NCBI GenBank assembly: GCA_050248275.1
Contig: JBFWSR010000016.1
Location: forward strand, 21,614-85,613
DNA: 64,000 nt
From: CAILZL01 sp050248275
Lineage (GTDB): Bacteria > Pseudomonadota > Gammaproteobacteria > Steroidobacterales > Steroidobacteraceae
Reading direction: 5' to 3'
How positions within the stretch are numbered: the first letter of the stretch is position 1; each line of letters starts with the position of its first letter. Positions 36,224 to 44,759 of the stretch are shown here, one piece after another. The notes beneath the pieces are model-generated. The model was not told the DNA's origin and did not search any database. It saw only the letters and a program-made list of their open reading frames with translations. A program made the translations under genes and the position numbers.

Positions 36224-37213
36224 ATGAGTCCTCCGCGAAGCATCCCGGAAAAAACCAGCCTGCCCGGTTATCCGCGCATTTCCATCGAGCAATGGCGGGC
36301 GTTGCTGGCAGTGGTGGATGCGGGTGGTTATGCCCAGGCGGCCGGGCAGTTGCAAAAGAGCCAGTCGTCAATCACCTATGCAGTGAAGAAACTGGAGTCG
36401 GTGCTGGACATCACGGTGTTCGAGCTGCAGGGACGCAAGGCCGTGCTCACGCCCACGGGACAATTGCTGTATCGCCGGGCACGCGCCCTGCTGGAAGAAG
36501 CCAGCGGTCTGGAACGTGCCGCACATCGTTTGTCGGCAGGCTGGGAGGCGGAGATCGGTCTGGCGGTCGAACCTTTGTTTCCGACGGCAGTATTGCTCAA
36601 GTGTCTGGCGCTGTTTGCGCACGAGAGTCCGCATACGCGCATCGAACTGATCGAGTCGGTATTGAGCGGCACCTTCGAGGCGCTCAGTGAAGGCAAGGCA
36701 GAACTGGCGATTTCCGCCACCGTGCCGGCGGGCTATCTGGGCGATGCGTTGATGGCCGTGCGTCTGCTGGCCGTATCGGCGCCCGGGCATCCCTTGCAGC
36801 AGTTCGCGCGGCCGCTGACCCAGCGCGATCTGCGTGCCCACCGTCAGCTGGTGGTGCGCGACAGCGGCATCAATCGCAGCGGCAATGCCTTGATGCTGGA
36901 TGCGACCCAACGCTGGACCGTCAGCAACATGAGCACTTCAATCGAAGCAGTACGGCGTGGTTACGGCTTTGCCTGGTTTCCAGAGGAAAAGATTCGCGAG
37001 GAATTGCACGCCGGTGTGTTGCGGCCGCAGAAACTGCGTGAGGGCAGTGTCCGCGTGGGTACCTTGTATCTGTTTCATGCCGACCGCGATGCGGCGGGCC
37101 CGGGTGTGCTGCGACTGGCGGAAATCATTCGGGATACGACCGCCAGCGAATGCAAGGCAGCGGAGCATGATCGGGAAAGCTCGCCAGCAAGGAAACAACG
37201 CCGTGGTCGTTAA
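36224..37213 (+). CDS. LysR-family transcriptional regulator
   Basis: A 329-residue LTTR. The N-terminal winged helix-turn-helix is clear (ISIEQWRALLAVVDAGGYAQAAGQLQKSQSSITYAVKKLESVL), followed by the co-inducer-binding domain with EIGLAVEPLFPTAVLLKCL. It has a short C-terminal charged tail (HDRESSPARKQRRGR). ATG at 36224 is preferred to the TTG six bases earlier. It is divergent from azoR-pirin, which points to that operon as its target. Its end overlaps the start of the AlkD-like gene. Confidence 0.92.
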   Translation: MSPPRSIPEKTSLPGYPRISIEQWRALLAVVDAGGYAQAAGQLQKSQSSITYAVKKLESVLDITVFELQGRKAVLTPTGQLLYRRARALLEEASGLERAAHRLSAGWEAEIGLAVEPLFPTAVLLKCLALFAHESPHTRIELIESVLSGTFEALSEGKAELAISATVPAGYLGDALMAVRLLAVSAPGHPLQQFARPLTQRDLRAHRQLVVRDSGINRSGNALMLDATQRWTVSNMSTSIEAVRRGYGFAWFPEEKIREELHAGVLRPQKLREGSVRVGTLYLFHADRDAAGPGVLRLAEIIRDTTASECKAAEHDRESSPARKQRRGR

Positions 37214-37940
37214 AGCCAGGTCGTCAGCAGTGCGGACTGCAGCGACGGCGACCGGCCTGTTGCGGGAATTGCAGGCACGGCGCGATCCTGACAGGGCGCG
37301 GATGTCGCAGCGATTTTTCAAGACCGGTCCGGGACAGTACGGTGAAGGTGATCAATTTCTGGGCCTGACCGTGCCAATGCTGCGCAGTGTGGCCAGGCAG
37401 CATCTGGGTCTTGAGTTGGCGGAAGCCGGCAAGCTGTTGCAATCCGATTGGCATGAAGCGCGCCTGCTGGCCTTGCTGATCATGGTCGGACAATATCAGC
37501 GCGCTGAGGCTGCACAGCAGCTGGCCATCTACCGGCTTTATATGCGCAGCACGGCGTATATCAACAACTGGGACCTGGTGGATGCTTCGGCCTCACACAT
37601 TGTCGGCGCGCATCTGCAACAGCGTACCCGCACGCCATTGCTGCGTTTTGCCCGCTCCGGCAATGTGTGGCGGCGGCGCATCGCCATTCTCGCGACCTTT
37701 CATTACATCAAGCAGGGCGAGTTCGCCGAGACGCTGCGCCTTGCCGAACTGTTATTGCAAGATGAGCATGACCTGATTCACAAGGCAGTGGGCTGGATGC
37801 TGCGTGAAGTCGGCAAGCGTGATCAGGCAGTCGAAGAAGGTTTTCTCAAGACTCATGCCGCACGCATGCCGCGCACCATGCTGCGTTATGCTGTCGAACG
37901 TTTTGCACCGGCGGTGCGGCAGCACTACCTGCAACGGTAA
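37203..37940 (+). CDS. AlkD-like DNA alkylation repair glycosylase
   Basis: A 245-residue HEAT-like repeat protein that removes bulky alkylated purines. The family start ARMSQRFFKTGPGQYGEGDQFLGLTVPMLRSVAR, the substrate-site motif NNWDLVDASA with its conserved Trp and Asp, WRRRIAILATFHYIK and HKAVGWMLREVGKRD are all present. The GTG at 37203 is chosen: AAGGAA lies 8 bases before it and the protein then has the usual N terminus. This overlaps the lysR end by 11 bases. An ATG at 37167 is the alternative. Confidence 0.88.
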   Translation: MVVKARSSAVRTAATATGLLRELQARRDPDRARMSQRFFKTGPGQYGEGDQFLGLTVPMLRSVARQHLGLELAEAGKLLQSDWHEARLLALLIMVGQYQRAEAAQQLAIYRLYMRSTAYINNWDLVDASASHIVGAHLQQRTRTPLLRFARSGNVWRRRIAILATFHYIKQGEFAETLRLAELLLQDEHDLIHKAVGWMLREVGKRDQAVEEGFLKTHAARMPRTMLRYAVERFAPAVRQHYLQR

Positions 37941-37997
37941 CTGCCGGCAGCGTGAGCATGAATTATTCAATCAGCTAATAAAAACCAGGGGGCGGAC

Positions 37998-40049
37998 ATG
38001 CGTTTATTCGTCGCAGGCGTATCGTTGCTGGTCAGCACGCTGGCTGGCGCGGCCGAAGGCATGTGGACACTGGATAACCTGCCGGTGCAGCAGTTGCAGG
38101 CCAATTACGCCTTCACGCCCGGTCAGGACTGGATCAACAAGGTGATGCATTCATCGGTGCGTCTGGCGCAGGGCTGTTCGGGATCGTTTATCTCGCCTGC
38201 CGGTCTGGTGATGACCAATCATCATTGCAGTGTGCGTTGCATTGCGGACCTGTCATCTGCCAGCAAGGACTATATCCGTGATGGCTTCCTGGCGGCGAGC
38301 CGCGCACAGGAGCTTCGCTGTCCTCTTCTGGAGCTGAATCGGCTGGAGCAGATTACCGATGTCACGGCCACGATCAAGGCCGCGACCAATGCATTGCGCG
38401 GCGATGCGTTCATGCAGGCGTTGAACGCGGCCAAGGCCCGACTGACTTCGACCTGCATCGGCGCGGCGCGCACCACAGTTCGTTGCGATGTGGTGGATTT
38501 GTATCAGGGCGGGATGTATCACCTGTATCGCTATCACCGCTTTCAGGATGTGCGGCTGGTGTGGGCGCCCGAACAGGCTGCGGCTTTCTTCGGCGGCGAT
38601 CCCGACAACTTCAACTTTCCCCGCTACGATCTGGATGTGACTTTCCTGCGCGCCTATGAGAATGGCAAGCCGGCGCGCATCAAGGATTACTTTCGCTTCA
38701 AGGCGACCGGCGCCGAACCGGGTGAGCTCACGTTCGTGACCGGACATCCCGGCGCCACCCAGCGCGGGCTGACCGTGGCGCAACTGACGACGTTGCGCGA
38801 TGTGCGCTATCAGCGCGATTTGCTGCTGTATGCCGAACTGCGCGGTGTGTTGCAGCAGTATCAGAAACTGGGCAGCGAGCCGCAGCGGATTGCCGCTGGC
38901 GATCTGTTCAGCATCGAAAACACCTTGAAGGCACGCCGTGGTGCGCTGGCAACTTTGCAAGACGCCGAGTTCGTACGCAGCAAGCAGCAGGCTGAAGCCG
39001 CGTTGCAGCAGTATGTGGAGACCGACCCGGAACTTGCGGCAGCGCGTACGGCGTGGCAGGACATTGCCGCTGCGGAAGCGGTGTATCGCCTGATCGGCAA
39101 TGAGTATTACTTCATTGAATCCGGGCGCGGTTTCCTCAGCAGTTATTTCAACTTTGCCCGCATGCTGGTGCGCGGCGCCGCCGAACGCGCCAAACCCGAT
39201 GGCGAACGCCTGCCGGAATTTGCCGAGGCCGAACTGCCTGCGCTGGAACAGTCCTTGTTCAGTGATGCGCCGCTCTATCCGGAATACGAACAATTGAAGC
39301 TGTCCTGGTCGCTGGCCAAGTTGCGTGAATGGCTGGGCGCCGATCATCCATTGGTGCGCAAGGTGCTGGGCAAGGAATCTCCGGAACAGCTCGCGGCACG
39401 CCTGATCGGCGCCACGCAATTGGGCGATGTCGCCTTGCGCAAGACACTGTGGGCGGATGACGGCGCCGTTGCGCAGTCGAACGACCCCTTCATTCAATTG
39501 GCGGCGATGATCGAGCCTGAAGCGCGCGCACTGCGCAAACGTTACGACAACGAAATCGAATCAGTACGTGAGCGTGTCGGACAGTTGCTTGCCGAAGTGC
39601 GCTTCAAGCAATCTGGTAAACAACTGCCTCCCGACGCCACGTTCACGCTGCGCCTGTCTTATGGCGAAGTGCGCGGCTGGCGCGACGGCGAGCGCGACAT
39701 CGAGCCATTCACCGATATTGACGGCGCGTTTGCGCGTCATACCGGTGCCGAGCCGTTCGCCCTGCCGGGCAGTTGGCTGGCGGCCAGGGATCGGTTGGAT
39801 GGCAGTCGGCGTCTCAATTTCGTCACCACCCATGACATCATCGGCGGCAACTCCGGCAGTCCGGTCATCAATCGCAATGCCGAAATTGTCGGTCTGATCT
39901 TCGATGGCAACATCCATTCCCTGGGGGGCGGCTTCTGGTACGACGCGCGTCTGAACCGGGCCGTGGCAGTCCATCCGGCGGCGATTCTGGAGGCGCTGCG
40001 TGTGATCTATCCGGCGCCGACGCTGTTGCAGGAGTTGACCGCACGTTAA
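37998..40049 (+). CDS. S46 family dipeptidyl-peptidase (DPP7/DPP11 type)
   Basis: A periplasmic serine exopeptidase of 683 residues that removes dipeptides from oligopeptides. The signal peptide is MRLFVAGVSLLVSTLAGAAEG; mature start EGMWTLDNLPVQQLQ matches the family. The catalytic triad can be placed: His in MTNHHCS (about 75), Asp in FPRYDLDVTFLRAY (about 212) and Ser in GGNSGSPVIN (about 619). VTGHPGATQR is also conserved. P1 preference (hydrophobic or acidic) cannot be decided here. A GGGGGCGG stretch precedes the ATG. Confidence 0.93.
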   Translation: MRLFVAGVSLLVSTLAGAAEGMWTLDNLPVQQLQANYAFTPGQDWINKVMHSSVRLAQGCSGSFISPAGLVMTNHHCSVRCIADLSSASKDYIRDGFLAASRAQELRCPLLELNRLEQITDVTATIKAATNALRGDAFMQALNAAKARLTSTCIGAARTTVRCDVVDLYQGGMYHLYRYHRFQDVRLVWAPEQAAAFFGGDPDNFNFPRYDLDVTFLRAYENGKPARIKDYFRFKATGAEPGELTFVTGHPGATQRGLTVAQLTTLRDVRYQRDLLLYAELRGVLQQYQKLGSEPQRIAAGDLFSIENTLKARRGALATLQDAEFVRSKQQAEAALQQYVETDPELAAARTAWQDIAAAEAVYRLIGNEYYFIESGRGFLSSYFNFARMLVRGAAERAKPDGERLPEFAEAELPALEQSLFSDAPLYPEYEQLKLSWSLAKLREWLGADHPLVRKVLGKESPEQLAARLIGATQLGDVALRKTLWADDGAVAQSNDPFIQLAAMIEPEARALRKRYDNEIESVRERVGQLLAEVRFKQSGKQLPPDATFTLRLSYGEVRGWRDGERDIEPFTDIDGAFARHTGAEPFALPGSWLAARDRLDGSRRLNFVTTHDIIGGNSGSPVINRNAEIVGLIFDGNIHSLGGGFWYDARLNRAVAVHPAAILEALRVIYPAPTLLQELTAR

Positions 40050-40165
40050 TCGTCTTGTTGGTCTTGAAGGTGCGCCCGTTCACAGTTCCAGATGGGCTGA
40101 GCAGCTAAAGTTTTACGGCGAATTTCCGATCCAGTCCTGGCTGCAAGCCATTTTTTGAGGTCGCC

Positions 40166-41362
40166 GTGTCCGTGTCTGCTCGCAATGTGCTGTTGGTGGT
40201 TGATGACGACCCGGAGCTGCTGGCGCTGATTGCCGAGATCGGCAAGCGTAGCGGCTACTCTGTCGTGACGGCCGATTCCGGCGGCGCATTTCGTCAGGCA
40301 GTGGCCCAGGACCAGCCGGATCTGGTGATTCTGGACTTGCAGATGGCCGACATGGATGGTGTTGAAGGATTAAGGCATCTGGCGGCAACTGCGAGCAAGG
40401 CCGATGTACTGTTGCTCAGCGGCATGGACAGCAAGGTGCTGGGTACGGCGCGCCAGTTCGGTCTGTCGCTGGGCTTGCGCATGCTGGATGCGCTGCAGAA
40501 GCCGGTGCGCATGCGCGAACTGGAGGCTTATCTGCTCAAGTGCAACGGTGAGCGGGCGCCGTTGACCGGCGATGAATTCCGTCGTGCCATCGCCGAGTAC
40601 GAGTTGGTGCTGCATTACCAGCCGATCCTGCATCACGCCGAACACACCTGGGCGGTCGGTACTGTGGAGGCGCTGGTGCGCTGGCAACACCCACAACGCG
40701 GCCTGTTGTACCCGGCGCAGTTCCTGCCGCTGGTGGAACACGAAAATCTGATGGCTGAGATGACCGATTTCGTGCTGACGGAGTCGTTGCGTCAGGTGGG
40801 GCACTGGCATGCGTGCGGTCTGCATGTCGGTCTGGCGGTCAACCTGGCGGCCCGTACCGTATCCGATCTGAATTTCCCTGATCGTCTCTCGCAGGTGTTG
40901 CGCGAATATGGCGTGCCACCGGCTTATTTGTGTTTTGAGGTCACGGAAGCGGCTTCAGTGGGGGATCAGGAACTGGTGCTGGACAGTTTTGCCCGCCTGC
41001 GGCTGCGTGGCGTGGAGCTGGCGCTCGATGATTTCGGCGTCGGTACTTCATCGGTGACACAGTTGTACAAGATGCCTTACAGCAGCATCAAGATCGACCG
41101 GGCGCTGATTGCCGAAACGAATCATTCGCAGCAGGCGCGTACCGTGGTGTCGGCGCTGGTGGATCTGGGACATAAACTGTCTCTGAGCGTCTGCGCCGAG
41201 GGGGTGGAAACCCAGGCGGCCTTCGAGCGCGTCAGTCGTCTGGGCTGTGATCGCGTGCAGGGGGATTACATCAGCAAGCCGGTGACGGCGGTGGAGCTGG
41301 AATCCTTCATTCGTTCCTGGGGCGCAGAGCACCAGCAGGATTCAACCCTGCTTGCCGGGTGA
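40166..41362 (+). CDS. REC-EAL c-di-GMP phosphodiesterase response regulator (first copy)
   Basis: A 398-residue regulator: a receiver domain (VVDDDPE; Asp near 57 in VILDLQM; Lys in LQKPV) followed directly by an EAL domain. The catalytic residues of c-di-GMP phosphodiesterases are present: VEALVRW, VNLAA, FEVTEA, LDDFGVG, IKID, AEGVE and VQGDY. It is therefore probably active and switched by phosphorylation. It starts at GTG 40166 with GAGG upstream. The gene overlaps the end of the convergent REC-PAS-kinase by 21 bases. It is a paralogue of the gene at 47182, with the same architecture and near-identical block spacing. Confidence 0.92.
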   Translation: MSVSARNVLLVVDDDPELLALIAEIGKRSGYSVVTADSGGAFRQAVAQDQPDLVILDLQMADMDGVEGLRHLAATASKADVLLLSGMDSKVLGTARQFGLSLGLRMLDALQKPVRMRELEAYLLKCNGERAPLTGDEFRRAIAEYELVLHYQPILHHAEHTWAVGTVEALVRWQHPQRGLLYPAQFLPLVEHENLMAEMTDFVLTESLRQVGHWHACGLHVGLAVNLAARTVSDLNFPDRLSQVLREYGVPPAYLCFEVTEAASVGDQELVLDSFARLRLRGVELALDDFGVGTSSVTQLYKMPYSSIKIDRALIAETNHSQQARTVVSALVDLGHKLSLSVCAEGVETQAAFERVSRLGCDRVQGDYISKPVTAVELESFIRSWGAEHQQDSTLLAG

Positions 41363-42805
41363 TTTGCCGCGCTGCTTGCGCAGCAGTTGCAGCGGACAGG
41401 ACAGCGCAATCCGGGTGCCGCTCTTCAGGGTTTCAAAGCTGATCGTACCGCCCACCGTGCGGGCGCGATATTCCATGATTTTCAGCCCGATTCCCGGCTT
41501 GCCGTTGCTCAGTCCGGTGTCAAGACCAATGCCGTTGTCGGTAACGCTCAAGTACAGGCGGCGCGCGGTGGTGCGCAGTTCGATATGGATGTTGCTGGCG
41601 CGTGCATGCCGCGCAGCATTGGTGGTGGCCTCCTGGGCGATGCGGTAGATGTGGGTGGCCAGGCCTTCGTCCAGCTCCGTCAGTTGCGCGTGGCTGTCAT
41701 CGAAGCTGCAGTTGAGATTGTAAATATCCGAGCAGCGCGCGGCCAATTGTCGCAAGGCTTCACGAATGCCGCCGCGTTCCAGATTCACCGGCGCCAGCCC
41801 GCGCGCCAGCGCGCGGGTGCTGTGGATGGTGCGCGCAATCAGCTCGCTCAGCTTGGACACCTGCGGCAGATAAGGCGAATGTTCGCGCGCCATCTGCACT
41901 TCCATGCCTTTCATCATTAAAGACAGGCCCGTCAGCTCCTGGCCCAGTCCATCATGCAGATCGCTGCCCAGACGACGTTGTTCGCGGTTGGAAATATCGA
42001 GGATTTCCTGTTCGAGTTCCTTGCGGTTGGTGATGTCGCGCTCCGTGCATACCACGCCGATCAATTCACCGTGATGGTCGCGCAGCGGAATGCGCGAACC
42101 GACCAGCCAGTGCATCGAACCATCCTGTGCCTCCACGGCACGCTCCTGTTCCACCAGCGAGCGGCCGGAGTTCAGCACCATGGCATCCAGCAGTTCCATG
42201 TCGCGCGCATGCTCCTGGCCCGGCAGTTCGCTGAGGCGCTTGCCGATGGCTGCAGAGCGGCGGCGTTTGAGTCTGGCCAGCATGGCCTGATTGATCACCG
42301 TCAGCCGGGAATGCGCATCGACGGCATAAATATGTTCCGGCAGATTGTCGATGATGGCGGTCAGCAGCGTGCGCTGCTCGTCGAGCGCCAGTTGTGCCTG
42401 GCGGCGTTCATAGCGCTCATGGCTTTCGCTCAGGGCGCGTCGCACCACGGACGGCAGGCGCTGCAGACGATCCTTGAGCACGTAGTCGGTCGCGCCGCTT
42501 TTCAGCGCCTCGATGGCGCGCTCTTCGCCCAGCGAGCCGGACACAAAAATGAACGGGACGTCCGGATATTGTTCGCGCAGCAGGCGCAGGGCGCTCATGC
42601 CATCGAATCCCGGCAGTGTGTAATCAGCCAGCACCAGATCGGGAATGCCGTTATGCAATGCATTGCAGAAATCGTCCGACGAGACGGCGCGCTGACAATC
42701 GGCATGCAAGCCATTCCGGTACAGTTCCAGCTCGATGAGCTCGGCATCGACCGGGTTGTCTTCCAGAACGATGACTCGCAGCGGGGTGTCGGGGTATGTA
42801 TCCAT
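41342..42805 (-). CDS. REC-PAS histidine kinase with NarX/UhpB-type core
   Basis: A soluble 487-residue kinase with an N-terminal receiver (VLEDNPVDAELIELEL; Asp near 61 in VLADYTLPG). A PAS domain (about 145-265) and a HisKA_3 core with LGSDLHDGLGQELTGL (His near 283) follow, and the HATPase has DNGIGLD. An N-terminal receiver means that it is itself a phosphorylation target and may be inhibited or activated by another kinase. HisKA_3 kinases normally pair with NarL-type regulators, two of which follow on the opposite strand. Confidence 0.92.
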   Translation of the reverse strand: MDTYPDTPLRVIVLEDNPVDAELIELELYRNGLHADCQRAVSSDDFCNALHNGIPDLVLADYTLPGFDGMSALRLLREQYPDVPFIFVSGSLGEERAIEALKSGATDYVLKDRLQRLPSVVRRALSESHERYERRQAQLALDEQRTLLTAIIDNLPEHIYAVDAHSRLTVINQAMLARLKRRRSAAIGKRLSELPGQEHARDMELLDAMVLNSGRSLVEQERAVEAQDGSMHWLVGSRIPLRDHHGELIGVVCTERDITNRKELEQEILDISNREQRRLGSDLHDGLGQELTGLSLMMKGMEVQMAREHSPYLPQVSKLSELIARTIHSTRALARGLAPVNLERGGIREALRQLAARCSDIYNLNCSFDDSHAQLTELDEGLATHIYRIAQEATTNAARHARASNIHIELRTTARRLYLSVTDNGIGLDTGLSNGKPGIGLKIMEYRARTVGGTISFETLKSGTRIALSCPLQLLRKQRGKSPGKQG

Positions 42806-42859
42806 GTCGATGTTGAGTGGAATGTGGGCGCCTGCCGGCCATGTAGGTCATTGCTGTCT

Positions 42860-42875
42860 TTGACCGAAAGGTCAA
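42860..42875. promoter_or_regulatory. Perfect hairpin TTGACC-GAAA-GGTCAA in divergent promoter region
   Basis: A 6-bp inverted repeat with a GAAA loop lies 55 bases upstream of the REC-PAS-kinase start, in the gap to the NarL-type regulator. It may be a regulator-binding site or a stable RNA tetraloop hairpin. Confidence 0.35.
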
Positions 42876-43061
42876 TGCGACTTGTTTGCCTGCATCTTGA
42901 ATGGTAAAACAAACTTTCAGTCGCGCTGCAAATGCAGCAACAGTCTTTAATCAGGGATGTGGCGCTGCAGACACCTCAAGCATGGGCGATGCAGGATGCT
43001 GGTCCGACCTGGTCGAGACGGATGGCCCGCAATCCCGCAAACGAAGCGGAGTCTAACAATT

Positions 43062-43742
43062 ATGAGTGACCAAGAAGCACGTATCGTGATCGTTGACGAT
43101 CACCCGCTGGTTCGCGAGGGACTGAAACAGTTACTGGCGGGCGCGCCCGGATTCCGGCTGGTGGCTGAAGCCGCCGATGCCGCGCAGGCGCGTCATGCAA
43201 TTACCCAGATGGTGCCGGATGTGGCGGTGCTGGATCTCACCCTGGGGTCCGACGATGGCGTCGAGCTGGTACGCTGGGTGCGGCAGCACTATCCGGCCAT
43301 ACGCATTGTGGTGTTGTCCATGCAGGAAGAAGCGCTGCATGCCGAACGTCTGCTGCGCATGGGCATCAGCGCCTACGTGATGAAGTCTGCTGCGGAAACC
43401 GATTTTCTGACGGCCTTGCGCAAGGCGGCGAAAGGACAGCGTCATATCAGCACTGAAATGAATGAGCGTCTGCTGTCCAAGGCCATGCGCGGTCAGCTGG
43501 CTACCGGCAATGATGATCCGGTGGCGGCGTTGACCGAACGCGAGCTGGAAGTGTTTGCGCTGATCGGCGGCGGAGTCAGTACCCGCGAGATCGCCGAACG
43601 TCTGACGCTGTCGATGAAAACGGTCGATGCGCACCGGCGCCACATGCGCGAGAAACTCAATCTGCGTTCCACCAGTGAACTGATGCGCTATGCCGCTCAA
43701 TGGGTGGCGACGCGCGGCGCCAAAAGCGATGTGTCCCGGTGA
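43062..43742 (+). CDS. NarL/FixJ-family response regulator (first)
   Basis: A 226-residue regulator: receiver with VDDHPLVREGLKQLL, phospho-acceptor Asp in VLDLTLG and Lys in YVMKSAA, then a LuxR-type helix-turn-helix (LTERELEVFALIGGGVSTREIAERLTLSMKTVDAHRRHMREKL). ATG at 43062 follows GGAG by 10 bases and gives the normal family start; the longer frame upstream is not protein-like. It is divergent from the REC-PAS-HisKA_3 kinase, its most likely partner. Confidence 0.93.
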   Translation: MSDQEARIVIVDDHPLVREGLKQLLAGAPGFRLVAEAADAAQARHAITQMVPDVAVLDLTLGSDDGVELVRWVRQHYPAIRIVVLSMQEEALHAERLLRMGISAYVMKSAAETDFLTALRKAAKGQRHISTEMNERLLSKAMRGQLATGNDDPVAALTERELEVFALIGGGVSTREIAERLTLSMKTVDAHRRHMREKLNLRSTSELMRYAAQWVATRGAKSDVSR

Positions 43743-43942
43743 CTCACGGGTAATGTCGGCGCGCCATGAGTCTCGACTGCTGTTGCAAGCGATTAATGGA
43801 TTGACTGATAGGCAAGCTCCAGTTGCTCGCTGAGCATGCGCTGCTGCCGGGCGGTAGAACAATCATCAGTTGGCCGCCACAGGCGGCGTTGCAGGCAAGG
43901 GCCTGTTGTGTGGGGTTTGATCGAGCGTCAGGAGCGTAACTA

Positions 43943-44647
43943 ATGACACCGGGACCTATGTCAGGGTTGCAGCAGCGCGCGGGTGGCCCGCAGCGCCGTC
44001 GTCGCATCATGATCGTGGACGATCATCCCATCGTCCGGCAGGGCTTGCGGCGCTTGATGGAGGCCGAACCGGATATGGAGGTGTGCGGCGAGGCGGAGAC
44101 CGCCCGCGAAGCCAAATCCCTGATCCGTGAACTCAAGCCCGATGCTGTGATCGTCGATGTGTCGTTGTCGCAGGGCGATGGGCTGGAGTTGGTCAAGGAT
44201 GCACGCGCGCATTACCCCTCCTTGCCGTTGCTGGTGCTGTCCATGCACGATGAGGCGATTTATGCCGAACGCATGCTGTCCGCCGGCGCCAATGGTTACA
44301 TCATGAAGCAGGCGGCCAGCGAGCAGTTCCTGCTGGCGTTGCGCCGCGTGCTGGAAGGCGGCATCTATGTCAGTGAAGCGGTCGGCAACAGCATGGTGGA
44401 AAAGTTCGCAGCGGGCGGTACCTACACCTCGGCCAATCCCGTGGACAGTCTGAGCAATCGCGAGCTGCAGGTGCTGCACATGATCGGCAAGGGATTATCG
44501 ACCCGACAGACTGCGGAAGCCCTCAATCTCAGCATCAAGACCGTTGAATCGCATCGTCAGCGCATCAAGCGCAAGTTGTCGCTGCGCACGGCCGCCCAAT
44601 TGATGCAATATGCAGTAAATTGGTACGCAGGGCGTCCACCCGGCTGA
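43943..44647 (+). CDS. NarL/FixJ-family response regulator (second)
   Basis: A 234-residue regulator related to the previous one: IMIVDDHPIVRQGLRRLM, Asp in VIVDVSLSQGDG, Lys in YIMKQAA, and a LuxR-type DNA-binding end (LSNRELQVLHMIGKGLSTRQTAEALNLSIKTVESHRQRIKRKL). AGGAG stands at a good distance before the ATG. The 200-base gap to the first regulator makes a separate promoter likely. Two closely related regulators side by side suggest a duplicated or branched pathway. Confidence 0.93.
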   Translation: MTPGPMSGLQQRAGGPQRRRRIMIVDDHPIVRQGLRRLMEAEPDMEVCGEAETAREAKSLIRELKPDAVIVDVSLSQGDGLELVKDARAHYPSLPLLVLSMHDEAIYAERMLSAGANGYIMKQAASEQFLLALRRVLEGGIYVSEAVGNSMVEKFAAGGTYTSANPVDSLSNRELQVLHMIGKGLSTRQTAEALNLSIKTVESHRQRIKRKLSLRTAAQLMQYAVNWYAGRPPG

Positions 44648-44759
44648 TGGCTATACAGGTTGTCGAATATAAGGGCCAGCCAGCTCTTTAATTCTCAACC
44701 CCCTCAGGCTGACGGCTGCGCCAACAACAAAAATTGATGCGGGTTTTCCCTCGAGAGTT

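Noticed and set aside
36957..37202. N-terminal extension of the AlkD-like frame
   Set aside because: It lies inside lysR in another frame, is rich in Cys and Arg and is not part of the AlkD family pattern.
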